DNA of 64,000 bases from Paramecium sonneborni. Lineage: Eukaryota; Ciliophora; Oligohymenophorea; Peniculida; Parameciidae. Position 1 is the stretch's first letter, and every line of letters begins with the position of its first letter. A program made the translations under genes and the position numbers. The notes beneath the pieces were generated by a model, which made no database searches, had not been told where the DNA came from, and saw only the letters and a program-made list of their open reading frames with translations. Positions 1-12,833 of the stretch are shown piece by piece. The stretch lies in the NCBI GenBank assembly GCA_905182985.1, contig CAJJDN010000163.1:145366-209365 (forward strand). The letters run 5' to 3'.

Positions 1-11
1 TACAGAGTTTT

Positions 12-1090
12 TCAATTGAGAATGTTATAATAAAAATTGATTTTTTGATATTGTTTTAATGAATCACATTAATAAAGTAAAAGAGAGCAAACCCAAATCA
101 TGAGAAATAACGATTCTCTTTTCTCTTTTCTTTATGTAATATGGATATCCCATATCAAAGAGATATTTATGTTTGACTAATTCTTAAGGGATCTGTACAA
201 CCCTTAAAAATATAATATTAGTAAATACTTCAAAATATTAAAATGAACTTTTTAATTTTCATTTTCCAAACATGTGACTGTTCCATCATATTCCAAAAGA
301 GTTATTTCATTATCATGATAATCTAGAGCTACAATTTATTGTTTAGTTATTTTGATGACTTTTGATTACTTATCTAGTGGATTATAGATTTTAACAATCT
401 TATGATTTTCTACAAACAAGATTCCATTTTATGTAAATCTGCCATGTGATATATATTCAATCTTTGGATCAATATCTAATAAGATGTTCACTTAAGGTTA
501 ATTATTCAAATATAAAATTGACAATTTCTTTTTTGCTTCCTTCAAATATTCTAACATTAATAATTGATCTCCTTTGAAATCAAATGGAACTTATAGTAAT
601 GGCATATCAACATAAAATGTATTATTCTCTTAAGTTTAAAGATCAAATAGATATAAACTATTCTTTTTAGTTGATATGTCTACTCCAATGTCTTTATTCT
701 ATGTTGGTGCTACTGATAACAACAATGCTTTCGTTTTATAACATAAAGATAATGTAGAACTACAAAGTGGTGGTGAATGGGTTCTTTCAAATTTCCATTA
801 ATGACTTCCCCTCATTTAATAATCAAATATGTAACCATAGACATCTCCCACTACTATATATACTCTATCCTATTATTCAATAGCTTTCATTTAAATAATT
901 ATATACTCACTCCTCTAATGATCTCTTCTAATACATCTGGAATGTATCTCAATTCATTTTAATTGTATAGGTATTATCCAATATACCCACTTATAGATCC
1001 GAAAATTATCATATTACTATCTACATCAAAAGCAGTAATAGGTTCACCAATTCTTATTTTAATCCACTTATCAAATTTTATTTATAACAT
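12..1090 (-). CDS. Beta-propeller-like (WD40/kelch-type) protein
   Basis: Read with TAA/TAG as Gln, the minus strand is open from an ATG at 1088-1090 to a TGA at 12-14, with one 23-nt GT-AG intron (884-906). Blades alternate short hydrophobic strands with polar turns, for example ITAFDVDSNMIIFGS, VYIVVGDVYGYIFD, and IVALDYHDNEITLLEYDG. This suggests a diverged propeller scaffold, with no catalytic motif. An in-frame TGA lies just upstream of the chosen ATG, which supports the start. The 3' end is uncertain: the recognisable propeller stops near 260 and the remaining C-terminal 80 codons look unlike it, so another intron may bring an earlier stop. Function unknown. Confidence 0.6.
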
Positions 1091-1393
1091 TTACTAAGTT
1101 TATTAATTAGATGTATGTTTTCATTTAAATAAACCATAAAACTCTTTAAACATAAATATGAACATATATATCTACACACAACTTTACTATTACTATTCAC
1201 AAATCAATTTTTATCAATTTACAGAATTATTTAGATATTTCTCACTAAAATTATTCTTAAATTAAAAAAAAATGTAAGTATTATTAATAACTAAAGAATA
1301 TTGATGATTTTTATTTACAAAATCATTAACTTTTTTTTATTTTACATCAATGTTTCCTCTTAAGATAACTAATCATAATTTTAACTTATTGAA

Positions 1394-4300
1394 ATGCAAT
1401 AACTCTATTTTATAGAAAATGAAAGTTACTCTTTAGATTAATCCACATTGCATATTCCTTTTTATGATGAACTAGATTTATATAGAAAACTAGAAAATTT
1501 ATCCTTTGTGAAGTTAATTGAAAAATAACAGGAACTTCATTTAGGTTTATAAGATAATACCACTTTATTAACATTACTAAGAGATTAAGGAAAATATATA
1601 GATATTTGTGCCTTATAAAACCAAATAATTGATTGTAAAATTAGAATAAATAATACATTATATAATGATGACATCATTATAAATGAATTATCCTATGATC
1701 CAATCCATCTACCTTCTAAATCATGTCATAATGTTTTTGTTATTGAAGATGATTCATTCCTTATTCATTGTCAAAGTTCTATCAATATATTTTAGTATTT
1801 TATTTTAAACAATAAAAGTTTAATTTTAGATGAAATCTTATTAGATTTACCCCATAATTGCAAATTTGATTCAAAATTTCAATTTAATTATATCTTTATT
1901 CATTCTATAAATTGTGAAATATCAACAATTTTATTTATTGAAATTATCAGTAAAAATTAGAAACCATATTTTAATCATAATTATACAAAATTGCATGAAT
2001 TAAATAATTATCCAAAATTACACAATCTAATTGATCTAAAAATTTGTGATTCCACATAAATACTTTTACTTTTTGATATTCTCATGTATATTTTTTACAT
2101 AGACGATTAACAATTTATCTCTTACAATTATTAATATAAATCATGGTTTATTTACTCTGAAACATCTTGCTTTCCTTATATTGTGAAAGGATCAATTTAA
2201 ATATCCATTAATACAAATTATTACAGTCTTAATGTAGATAATATGATAAATAAAGAATCATAATTAAAAAAAATTTTAAATTTTAACAATATTTTTATTT
2301 TTTTATATGAAGATTACACTGAAATAATTTATGGCAATCTTTTTAAATAATCTATCTTTAATGTTAAATAAATTAACCCTTTAAATACATTACCTTTTTT
2401 GGTGACTCTGGATTAAAACAATAATATTTCATTATATAAAGTTATATGTCTTACTAAAGTTATCAAATATGAGAATTATCCATATGTAGGAATATTTTAG
2501 AAAAGCTTATTTGGATATTCTGCCAATTAAGCCCTCTTATACTATTAAACCTCTTTTTATTCCATAAATCAACCTATCATAATCCCTAGCATTTAAGATA
2601 TTAATATAACCTAAGATTAGATTCATAAAAATTCCTTCATAATTGATACCAATTCGCTATTTTAATCAATTCCTTTCTATTTGAATTTATAGTTTGATTT
2701 CAATAATATACTTAAGGAATCAAAAAATGAAATGAGAATAACTTATGAAAAATTGTTAAGAATTAAAAAGATTTTAAAGGTGTTTTCATTTGAAGTAAAC
2801 TTTATTGTAATTATCTATTAAGATTGGAATAGTAAAATTTTTTTTTATATTTAAAATGGCGATTTCTAAAAAAATGTTTATGTCATGAAGACAAACTCAA
2901 AAATATCTGTAGAATCTTTTAGAGAAAATTTTGATAATATATTATTATTATTTATAGGAAGTTATCAAATAACTAAATACGAGATCCAGAACAAATAGGA
3001 TTTGGTATAAATTCAAAAGATAATGACTAAAAACAAAATAAAGGAGTATAAAATGGAAGATAACAAACTAATATGTCATATGAGTGATAATAATATTATT
3101 CAATATTAATCTTAAATTTGGTATGATTATTTTTAAACATAAAAAAAGGAAATACGAGAATTTTGGCTAAAAAATAAAAAAGAAAAATATGATGATTTTA
3201 GAGTTCCATATTTATACATTAATTATAAAGAAAATTTATTAGAAATTAAACCATTGGTTTCTTCATTTAATAATATAATATTATCAGTTAATGGTTAAAT
3301 ACTTTAATCACATATTTTTGTACCTAATATGAAAATATTGTTAATTGTATAAAATGAAGATGAAATATAATTAAAGATTTACTTTTTCGGAATAAATTAG
3401 ATCAGCTTTCTTTATTAAATGCCATTATACGAATTTTAAATATAATACCCAATAAAAATAAGATAATTTGAAAATTTATTTGGTATAATTACAACTAAAA
3501 ATGAATAAGATTATCTTTTTATTTATGATGTAACCTAACAAGGAAGATCTTGCTTGAGATAAATTACGAAGATGCAACCTGATTATAATGATTTTGATCT
3601 TATCGATGAAACTGGCATTTAAATTCAAATTTTATCCAATGCAATTTTTATAACATATCCAATTATCCAGATTAGTATAAAGTAATCAAGAAAATCAGAT
3701 TATGCTCAAATATTATCAGTTCTTCAATTTTAAACTCAATCCTTTATAGAATCTATACCTACTACTTTCAAAATCAACTTGTATTTGTAGAATTTAGATA
3801 ATAATCTCAGATTTAAGTTTGGTGTTGAAAAATAGATGTTATTTGTTAACAGTTAGAATGAAATCACAAATATTGATTCCATTTATGGAAGTATAAACAA
3901 TATATATTTAAGTAATTCTTGTGAAGGAACTATATAAAAACCAATTCATATTATTCAAACCAAAAAATAATATTGCTGGATATTTAAATAGTAACTTTGC
4001 TTATTGAATAATAAACAATTAATATATGATTACTTTGCTTAAAATAGATATTTTGAATTGTAAGAGCATCAAATTTTCTTAAATTATTTTTTATCATCAT
4101 AACAAAGAATTCTCATCATTTATGATAAATAAAATAATTCAATTGGTATTTTCAACATATCTAAAAATGATTTAATAGAATAAAATTTTAATGATTCCAT
4201 ATTTTATAAAGAATTTGGAATGAACCATATTGATTCAAATATTTACTAAATAAGTTAAGTTAATAATCTGTTGGTGATTTATGCATAGCAATTTATTATG

Positions 4301-5125
4301 TTATACTCATTAATAGAAAATAAATTATAATATACAGGATAATGCCAAATATAAGGAGAAACTAAAATATAAGTTGAATTTTTACTTATTTATGATTCAT
4401 CTTAAATATTTCTAATTTTAGAGACTAATTATTATTTGAATTTAATCATCTGTAGAAAAATTATGCGTGAAATCATTTAAATAAATTTTAATCCTTTTTT
4501 TCAAATTGTGGCTTTTCATGTTTTGCATTCAGAAATTTAAGATTAGGAGATTTATTTTAGAATTATACTATTTTCAAATTAAGATATAGGGTACATTTAT
4601 GAACTTAAATTTGAAACTATATCTTTTAAGCTTCAAAAATAAAAAATGAGTTAAATTTTAAGATATTTTAATATCATTTTTGAAAATTTCTAAAAATTGA
4701 CAGATACAATTTTTATTTTAAAAGGAAAATCCGATCAATCCATCTCATAATCATCATCTTATTTATATAAAATCAATCGAAATTCATCAAATGAAATAGA
4801 ACTAGTTGATTATTTTTATAAATATATATAAGCTTATGAAATCTAGTATTACAATGAGACACATTTTATCTAAATAGAATAACCTACAGAACAACCAATT
4901 ATATCGCTTATTTCAATTAATTATTATAAAGTATTTGCACAAAATCGATGTAGCATAGTTTTACAAAATGATGTATCAAAATTCGATTCAATAATAATTA
5001 AAGAGGAAAATATTCTCATCAAAACTTAAACAACATTATATTTAGTGATAATTAATTTTCTACTAATTATTTTTTTCAATAAGAAAAACAAAAAACAAAG
5101 TTTCCTTCATCTTTAAAGATTATGA
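1394..5125 (+). CDS. Large conserved-type membrane protein of unknown function (1243 aa)
   Basis: An uninterrupted ciliate-code ORF of 1244 codons runs from ATG 1394 to TGA 5123-5125. It is rich in Asn, Gln, Ile and Ser, with long beta-strand-like alternations and no motif I recognise. Near the C terminus there is one clear hydrophobic segment (TLYLVIINFLLIIFF, about residues 1208-1225) followed by a Lys/Asn-rich tail. This gives a predicted single-pass topology with a short basic cytosolic end. No signal peptide is visible from this ATG. A GTAAGT-starting, 23-nt intron-like stretch at 1274-1296 suggests that a short 5' exon carrying a signal sequence could lie upstream, so the start is uncertain. 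It may be a type I surface or endomembrane protein. Confidence 0.6.
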
Positions 5126-5269
5126 GTATTATTATATATTATAATAAATATTGAATAGTATCAAAAAGCCTAAAATAAATATTTTAGTTTATGTTTGTTG
5201 CACAACATATAAATTTCTATATTTTATAAATACAAATCATAAAAATTAAATTTGTTTTACATTATTTAA

Positions 5270-5542
5270 ATGACAGAAAATAAGTAAGATTTTTCATAAT
5301 AACTATTAAATGATCCAATATATGATGATAAGTTTTGGGAATTAAAACCAGAAAAAAAGAATGAAACTCAAAATGAAATCTGGAATTAATAAGAATAAAT
5401 TGTTCCAAATCCTGATTAGCCTTAAATAAATTAAGAAAATCCAAAAGAATAATAAGGTTTTTGGGCTTTATGCATTTGTTAATGTATTGGGGAATGTTTA
5501 GCGAGTTTTTGTCTAGAAATTGCCATTAGAGGATTGTGTTGA
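5270..5542 (+). CDS. Small protein with Cys-rich hydrophobic tail (90 aa)
   Basis: This is an intronless ORF of 91 codons. The N-terminal two thirds is acidic and Gln/Asn-rich. The last 27 residues switch abruptly to a hydrophobic, Cys-dense tail beginning GFWALCICQCIGECLASF, with six Cys in all, ending right at the stop. In other eukaryotes such tails are often palmitoylated or inserted in membranes; here that is inference. No homologous family is recognised. The context, between an unrelated large gene and a scaffold-joint duplication, gives no functional hint. Confidence 0.6.
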
Positions 5543-5912
5543 AATTAATTTATAATATTATAATACTTTGAATATAATTATTTTAATTTCGAATATTCCT
5601 AAAATAAAAATTCTTGAATTTAGCTCTAATATGGCTTTATTTTTTAAAATAAACAATACAAGTTTGCTATTAATTTCCTAAAACCATAAATAGTCATGAT
5701 ACACTCAAATGGGATTGAAATTTTTCTTCTATTACTAAAATATTTTCATATTGTTATTTAATACTTATATTTTATGAATCAATTAATTCTTTGATGAAAA
5801 TAGTAAATAAAGCAAACAATAAATTTGATTAATCTGTCTTCAAAATTAAGGATTCATTCTTAAATCAAATTTGCAAAAGAATTAAAAATCAAATATTTTA
5901 AAAATTTAATAT
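5543..5912. other. Intergenic stretch, no gene seen
   Basis: This is AT-rich sequence without a convincing ciliate-code reading frame on either strand. The first duplicated segment begins inside it, at 5697. Confidence 0.5.
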
Positions 5913-6907
5913 ATGAATTCTGATGAGATTTTATAAAAAATTAAATAATCTTCTCTTCCTTGTTTAGAAACCATTTTAAAATTAGTTTTAGATTACGATT
6001 AAGAGGATTTCCACTTAATAGTATTTAAATTTTATTTTAATCAATTTTTTACTGTGAATTCATAGGTTTTCTTGCTAATGTTAAGATTTAATATATTTGT
6101 TAAACTAATAAACACCAAAACTTTCCAGCCTGAGAACTATAAAGTAATTCAACAACAATAAATTTCTTCTTAAAACCTGATCAATTAGTTACCTACTTAA
6201 ATTATTTTATTAAATTTAGATGACCTAGTTTAAACAATTCATAAAATTGGTTCTGTACAATAAAACTCTGTTTGTCGAATAAAAGTTAAGCCTCTACTAT
6301 AATAAAGGAAAAATTATTTATTGGGAGTGTTATTTAATCAATAAGGATATAAAATTATAAATATTTAAATTAGAATTTAAATTATTTAATGGAAGCTAAA
6401 TTGATAATAAATTTCGGTTTGAAGGAGTTCATAAAAGTTTTTGCAATTTTGAGAATTAATAAGAGTTTCTATTTAAATAATCATATGATGTAATAATTTT
6501 TAGGGAAAGGAAAGAGCATTTATTTAAATGTAAATAATGAATAATTAGTTAATAAAGTGTAATATATAATTAAGTTGAACAACTTGTTTAATAGTAAATA
6601 AGAAATGAAAAGTTTAAAGAGGTAGAAAATTTGAAAGGGAATATGGAAATTAAAAGAAGTTAAATTTTTAGATTGAAAGGTTATATGATTTGGAATAAAG
6701 TTTAAAGTAATAATTAGTATAAAATCTTTTGTTGATCATATTTTGGATTTTGAAATATAAGATTGATTAAGTTGTTAATGTGAATTATTTGAACAAAATT
6801 AATTAATAATTAATAAGAGGAGTTTATATAGAGAGTTGAGATGGTTTAATTGATTTAAATGTTTTTTGAAAATAATCTGATATTCCCTGATAAGTTTTAG
6901 ATTATAT
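5697..6907. repeat. First copy of 1211-bp duplicated segment (scaffold joint)
   Basis: Bases 5697-6907 recur at 6909-8119 at a constant offset of 1212, with no difference seen on reading. The only base between the copies is an N at 6908. Both copies contain the same unknown gene. Identity at noncoding positions and the single N point to two overlapping contig ends placed end to end, not to a biological tandem duplication. Confidence 0.9.
5913..6735 (+). CDS. Unknown protein (copy 1 of a probably artefactual duplicate)
   Basis: It starts with ATG at 5913 (MNSDEILQKIKQSS...). A 31-nt intron at 6255-6285 joins exon 1 to a well-formed exon rich in aromatic and charged residues (IIYWECYLINKDIK..., FCNFENQQEFLFKQ). 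That frame meets TGA at 6538-6540. The same frame then reopens with coding-like sequence to TGA 6733-6735. Either the protein ends at 6540 (198 aa), or a long 45-nt intron (from 6530) removes the stop. No domain is recognised. The first exon is helical and Leu/Ile-rich; the second reads like beta-rich globular sequence. Confidence 0.5.
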
Positions 6908-6908
6908 N

Positions 6909-8119
6909 TGATACACTCAAATGGGATTGAAATTTTTCTTCTATTACTAAAATATTTTCATATTGTTATTTAATACTTATATTTTATGAATCAATTAATT
7001 CTTTGATGAAAATAGTAAATAAAGCAAACAATAAATTTGATTAATCTGTCTTCAAAATTAAGGATTCATTCTTAAATCAAATTTGCAAAAGAATTAAAAA
7101 TCAAATATTTTAAAAATTTAATATATGAATTCTGATGAGATTTTATAAAAAATTAAATAATCTTCTCTTCCTTGTTTAGAAACCATTTTAAAATTAGTTT
7201 TAGATTACGATTAAGAGGATTTCCACTTAATAGTATTTAAATTTTATTTTAATCAATTTTTTACTGTGAATTCATAGGTTTTCTTGCTAATGTTAAGATT
7301 TAATATATTTGTTAAACTAATAAACACCAAAACTTTCCAGCCTGAGAACTATAAAGTAATTCAACAACAATAAATTTCTTCTTAAAACCTGATCAATTAG
7401 TTACCTACTTAAATTATTTTATTAAATTTAGATGACCTAGTTTAAACAATTCATAAAATTGGTTCTGTACAATAAAACTCTGTTTGTCGAATAAAAGTTA
7501 AGCCTCTACTATAATAAAGGAAAAATTATTTATTGGGAGTGTTATTTAATCAATAAGGATATAAAATTATAAATATTTAAATTAGAATTTAAATTATTTA
7601 ATGGAAGCTAAATTGATAATAAATTTCGGTTTGAAGGAGTTCATAAAAGTTTTTGCAATTTTGAGAATTAATAAGAGTTTCTATTTAAATAATCATATGA
7701 TGTAATAATTTTTAGGGAAAGGAAAGAGCATTTATTTAAATGTAAATAATGAATAATTAGTTAATAAAGTGTAATATATAATTAAGTTGAACAACTTGTT
7801 TAATAGTAAATAAGAAATGAAAAGTTTAAAGAGGTAGAAAATTTGAAAGGGAATATGGAAATTAAAAGAAGTTAAATTTTTAGATTGAAAGGTTATATGA
7901 TTTGGAATAAAGTTTAAAGTAATAATTAGTATAAAATCTTTTGTTGATCATATTTTGGATTTTGAAATATAAGATTGATTAAGTTGTTAATGTGAATTAT
8001 TTGAACAAAATTAATTAATAATTAATAAGAGGAGTTTATATAGAGAGTTGAGATGGTTTAATTGATTTAAATGTTTTTTGAAAATAATCTGATATTCCCT
8101 GATAAGTTTTAGATTATAT
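6909..8119. repeat. Second copy of 1211-bp duplicated segment
   Basis: This matches 5697-6907 throughout as far as I can read. After 8119 the sequence continues into the ankyrin gene, so this copy carries the true right-hand flank, while the first copy carries the true left-hand flank. Confidence 0.9.
7125..7947 (+). CDS. Unknown protein (copy 2 of the duplicate)
   Basis: This has the same gene model as 5913-6735, offset by 1212: same 31-nt intron (7467-7497) and same internal TGA (7750-7752). I saw no substitution between the copies, which favours an assembly duplicate. Count it as one gene. Confidence 0.5.
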
Positions 8120-8175
8120 AATGAATATAAGAATATTGTTATTGTTTTATAATATATAATAAAAAAAAGAAGAAA

Positions 8176-10102
8176 ATGGACCCCGAAAAGTAACTGATGG
8201 ATTAACCATTAGAAGAGGAGTCTGATATGGATGAAGATGAGAAGAGAGAGAAGGGAGATTATAATTAACAACTGTATGATGGTTCATTGAATAGATTAGT
8301 TTAAGTGCATGTTAAAAAGGAGATTTAACAGCAGTGTAACGTTGTTTGGATAAGAAAGCAAATGTATTATAGGAGGATAAGAAAAAGTGGAATCCTTTAA
8401 TGTGGGCATCTTGTAGAGGGTATACAGCGATAGTGCGTGTTTTATTATCTCGTTAAGCAGCAGCACCATATGTTCCTGAGATGGCAATAATATTATAGAA
8501 TTTTGCATAGACAATGCCAATATATTAAAGTCCATTAAATTAATCATCTCCAAGCAAATCAACATATTTAGGAGGAAGTCCTGGGATTGGAGCATAATCA
8601 GCAGTGTTTAATTTTCCTTAATAATAATTATCAAAGAAAGTAGTTTAAGGAGTAATAAATTAATAAGTTCGTTCAACTCCATTAATGTGGGCATGTTTTA
8701 AAGGACATGTAGAGATTGTATGGTTATTATTAAAGGGAGGATTAAGTTGGGAGGTAAATTTAATATTTATAGAATAATAAATAGGATGTTGATCAATTTG
8801 GGAATAATAGTGTACATTTAGCAGCATCAGGAGGCAATTAGACCGTATTTTAAACATTGTTGTTTTATGGAGTTGCAGTAGATAGACCTAATACTAGAGG
8901 ACATAGAGCTAAAGATTTAGCAACAAATGCTTATATATTACAGTTGATAAAATTATTAGAAATAAGTGGTGAGACATCTAAATATTATTGTATGACATGT
9001 CGTAAGTTTTGTAAACAAGATGAATATAGAATGGAATGGGTATTTGAAAATGCTGAATCTACAGATATGGAGAAACCAGAAGGTAGATGTTTGAATTGTT
9101 GGAATGTTATTAAGAAACATACTGAAGAATTATTAAATGTAATTGATAGATAAGATCATAAATTATTAACAGAGAAATTGAATGAAATTGAAAAAGGAAT
9201 GATTATCAAAAATGAAAATGGAAAAGATGAATTATAAAGAATTGAAATAGATCCTAAGAATTATAAATTTGCATTAATTGAATAAGAGAAATTAAGAACT
9301 TAAAATGTAATCTTAGAGTATTTGAATACTTTAAAACATGTATCAAATTATAAGACTATTTTGAAATCAGTAAATTAGATTTAAGCAATGTTAGATGATG
9401 CTATAAGTAGAGGAGTTGTGGTTGATGCTCATGTTAAAGAAGAAGCAGAAAAAGAAATGGATAGATTAAAAGCAGAAGTATATAAATTGTATAATAAATA
9501 TAATAGAGAAATTTATAATTTGAATTAGATAATTTAGATATTGGATTATCTACACCAGAATAAGTGGTGGTATTAAATGATAAAGTAGTTATAGCAACAG
9601 AAAAAGGAGTTGATAAATAATACATAGGATAAGCATCAGAATTAAGAGATAAAATGGCTAAAGCTATTCAAGCTAAAAAAATATTGAAGATGTTTAATGA
9701 ATATCCTGCTAGAGAAATACCTGATCCTATTAAATGGGATCCTAAAACTAAAAAACCTATTGATCCTATAACTGGAAAACCTATAGACCCACTTAAATTA
9801 GCATTATAAAATTAAAAAAAAAAAAAAAAGAAGGAACCAAAATTCGTGATTCCTGAATGGGCTAATGATGTAAAATCTTTAGATGAAAATATTAAAGGTA
9901 ATATTTATTGAATAATCATTACATAGGATTGGAAGGTTTATTAAAGGAAGCAGAAGTTCTTAATTTAAATCATGAATTTGTTGAAGAAAGTGTATAATAA
10001 ATAAAAAGAATGAAAAATGAAATGAGATATAGAAAAGAAGTAGATGAATAATTGAAATGGATTGCTGATGCTAAAGCTGCAGAAAAAAAGAAGAATAAAT
10101 GA
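8176..10102 (+). CDS. Ankyrin-repeat protein with CxxC zinc-binding motif (607 aa)
   Basis: Four introns (8274-8299, 8754-8772, 9478-9506, 9898-9926; 26, 19, 29 and 29 nt) give an exact 608-codon CDS. After an acidic N terminus come ankyrin units with hallmark pieces: LLSACQKGDLTAVQRCL, NPLMWASCRGYTAIVRVLL, TPLMWACFKGHVEIVWLLL and NNSVHLAASGG. Next is a two-CxxC module (YYCMTCRKFCKQ ... GRCLNCW, about residues 250-290) suggesting a zinc ribbon, then a long charged coiled-coil-like C-terminal half with a PIDPITGKPIDP repeat and a Lys-rich end. The architecture suggests an adaptor or scaffold, possibly ciliary. Its stop is 11 bp from the convergent AP-2 sigma stop. Confidence 0.8.
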
Positions 10103-10113
10103 TATATAATGTA

Positions 10114-10622
10114 TCAATCTAATAATTCAATATTCTTGACTGCATTAATTATGACTTGTTTTGATGTCTCAACAATTTCACCACCTACGATCATTTCATC
10201 TAAAATTGAATATGCCTAATAATATAATAATATTCTTTTACTTTATTAAAATTGAAGACTATATCCAATTCGCAAACATTTCCAAAATATTTGTCTAATA
10301 CTTCTACATATAAATGTATCAATTCTAGCATTGTCAATTCATTGTCACTCACATCTACACATAAAGCAAAAAACAATCCTGCATATCTTTTATAGATAAT
10401 TTTGTAATTCCTAAACTATTTACAATCATATACTAAGTACTTCCAAAAAATTAGTATGTTTTGTATCTCTACAAACTATTAATCGATGAACTTCATTCTA
10501 TAATTTCACTTTCTCAGCATCGTCATAATACACATACCATTTTGACAATCTTGTCTTCCCTTGTCTATTCTATAACAAAATGAATCTAATCTTAAATGAA
10601 TTACTATAAATATTTGTACCAT
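10114..10622 (-). CDS. AP2S1: AP-2 clathrin adaptor sigma subunit
   Basis: Three introns (10591-10619 immediately after the ATG, 10416-10440, 10216-10241) leave 143 codons, a 142-aa protein. That equals the usual length of animal AP-2 sigma. Diagnostic stretches are [57 protein letters not shown] and [13 protein letters not shown]. The small sigma chain stabilises the AP-2 core and helps bind dileucine sorting signals during clathrin-mediated endocytosis at the plasma membrane. The first intron splits the gene directly after the initiator codon. It sits 53 bp downstream of the Aurora kinase gene on the same strand. Confidence 0.95.
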
Positions 10623-11546
10623 GATTCCTTTCAAATTTATTTATTTAATTATAATATATATATATAATAGTAAATTCATTAAGCAATCCAAGGATGACTG
10701 ATAATTTATTATATAGTAGGTCTCTTATTACAATCATGTTAAAGGATACCTTTCACAAAATTCTAGAAATCCTTACTACTCCATGAAGGGAATGTATATT
10801 ACAAATACTAAATCTTCCTCTTCGTATCATTCTCATTATGTGATTCAAATGGAGGTCTCCCTATTCTTAATCTTCTAAATTACCTACTACTAATTCATAT
10901 GCCAATACTCCTATTGTCCATACATCCACTCTATTATCATGAGTTTGATAATTAATCATCTCTGGACATAAGTAATCCAAAGTACCACATAAAGTCTTTC
11001 TTCTATTTGATGGAGTATGAACACTCCAACCAAAATCTGATATCTTAAATATATCATCGTTAAAACATAAAATATTTTCAGGTTTTAAATCTCTATGAAT
11101 TACATTCATTTAATGCATATATCCTATTGCCAATGTTATTTATTTTATTATAATTGATGCCATTTTTTCATTGAATCTCTTATTCTATTACTTTTTCATT
11201 AAACCATACAAATCACCCAAAGGTGCCCATTCTAACATTAAATATACACGTTTTTCTGTTTAAAAAAAACCATAAAAATTAATAATATTAGGATGTTTAA
11301 GATGTGTCAGTATTTCAACTTCTCTAGTCAGAGATCCTGTTAATTAACAGAGATTTAATTATCTTTTGCTTATTACTTTCAAAGCTAAAATAAATTTACT
11401 TTCACGCTCCCTATTATGATATAAAATTATCATTTACCTCGCTAAATAAACATGACCAAATTTACCATTTCCTAAATATCTACCCATTTCAAAATTTCTT
11501 AGACTCCATTAATTAGGATCAAATTCTTTTTTTGTTAATATTAATT
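10261..11546. repeat. First copy of 1286-bp duplicated segment (scaffold joint)
   Basis: Bases 10261-11546 recur at 11548-12833 at a constant offset of 1287, separated by a single N at 11547. The segment spans most of AP-2 sigma and all but the first exon of the Aurora kinase. It looks like a second unmerged contig overlap of the same kind as at 6908. Confidence 0.9.
10676..11546 (-). CDS. Truncated copy of Aurora kinase (5' exon missing at the N)
   Basis: This matches 11963-12833, the Aurora gene minus its first coding exon. The copy breaks at the N within intron 1. The frame and all kinase motifs are intact and I saw no substitutions, so this is best explained as the duplicated contig end, not a real pseudogene. 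Confidence 0.7.
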
Positions 11547-11547
11547 N

Positions 11548-11909
11548 ATATCCAATTCGCAAACATTTCCAAAATATTTGTCTAATACTTCTACATATAA
11601 ATGTATCAATTCTAGCATTGTCAATTCATTGTCACTCACATCTACACATAAAGCAAAAAACAATCCTGCATATCTTTTATAGATAATTTTGTAATTCCTA
11701 AACTATTTACAATCATATACTAAGTACTTCCAAAAAATTAGTATGTTTTGTATCTCTACAAACTATTAATCGATGAACTTCATTCTATAATTTCACTTTC
11801 TCAGCATCGTCATAATACACATACCATTTTGACAATCTTGTCTTCCCTTGTCTATTCTATAACAAAATGAATCTAATCTTAAATGAATTACTATAAATAT
11901 TTGTACCAT
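11548..11909 (-). CDS. Truncated copy of AP-2 sigma (3' end missing at the N)
   Basis: This repeats 10261-10622, covering the AP-2 sigma start codon, introns 1 and 2 and the third exon up to VCELDI. The last roughly 35 codons and the stop are absent because the sequence begins at the N at 11547. It is an artefact of the joint. Confidence 0.7.
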
Positions 11910-12833
11910 GATTCCTTTCAAATTTATTTATTTAATTATAATATATATATATAATAGTAAATTCATTAAGCAATCCAAGGATGACTGATAATTTATTATA
12001 TAGTAGGTCTCTTATTACAATCATGTTAAAGGATACCTTTCACAAAATTCTAGAAATCCTTACTACTCCATGAAGGGAATGTATATTACAAATACTAAAT
12101 CTTCCTCTTCGTATCATTCTCATTATGTGATTCAAATGGAGGTCTCCCTATTCTTAATCTTCTAAATTACCTACTACTAATTCATATGCCAATACTCCTA
12201 TTGTCCATACATCCACTCTATTATCATGAGTTTGATAATTAATCATCTCTGGACATAAGTAATCCAAAGTACCACATAAAGTCTTTCTTCTATTTGATGG
12301 AGTATGAACACTCCAACCAAAATCTGATATCTTAAATATATCATCGTTAAAACATAAAATATTTTCAGGTTTTAAATCTCTATGAATTACATTCATTTAA
12401 TGCATATATCCTATTGCCAATGTTATTTATTTTATTATAATTGATGCCATTTTTTCATTGAATCTCTTATTCTATTACTTTTTCATTAAACCATACAAAT
12501 CACCCAAAGGTGCCCATTCTAACATTAAATATACACGTTTTTCTGTTTAAAAAAAACCATAAAAATTAATAATATTAGGATGTTTAAGATGTGTCAGTAT
12601 TTCAACTTCTCTAGTCAGAGATCCTGTTAATTAACAGAGATTTAATTATCTTTTGCTTATTACTTTCAAAGCTAAAATAAATTTACTTTCACGCTCCCTA
12701 TTATGATATAAAATTATCATTTACCTCGCTAAATAAACATGACCAAATTTACCATTTCCTAAATATCTACCCATTTCAAAATTTCTTAGACTCCATTAAT
12801 TAGGATCAAATTCTTTTTTTGTTAATATTAATT
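11548..12833. repeat. Second copy of 1286-bp duplicated segment
   Basis: This copy continues rightwards into the complete 5' end of the Aurora gene, so it carries the true right flank. The first copy carries the true left flank (the AP-2 sigma 3' end). Confidence 0.9.

Noticed and set aside
1..20. Telomere at the left edge
   Set aside because: No C4A2/C3A3-type repeats are present; the window simply starts inside a chromosome.
777..962. Plus-strand 61-aa standard-code ORF
   Set aside because: Antisense to the propeller-like gene, which reads well on the minus strand in the ciliate code and splices through this region.
8296..8857. Minus-strand ORFs of 99 and 65 aa
   Set aside because: They are shadows of the ankyrin gene on the opposite strand. 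The ankyrin motifs and intron arithmetic are decisive.
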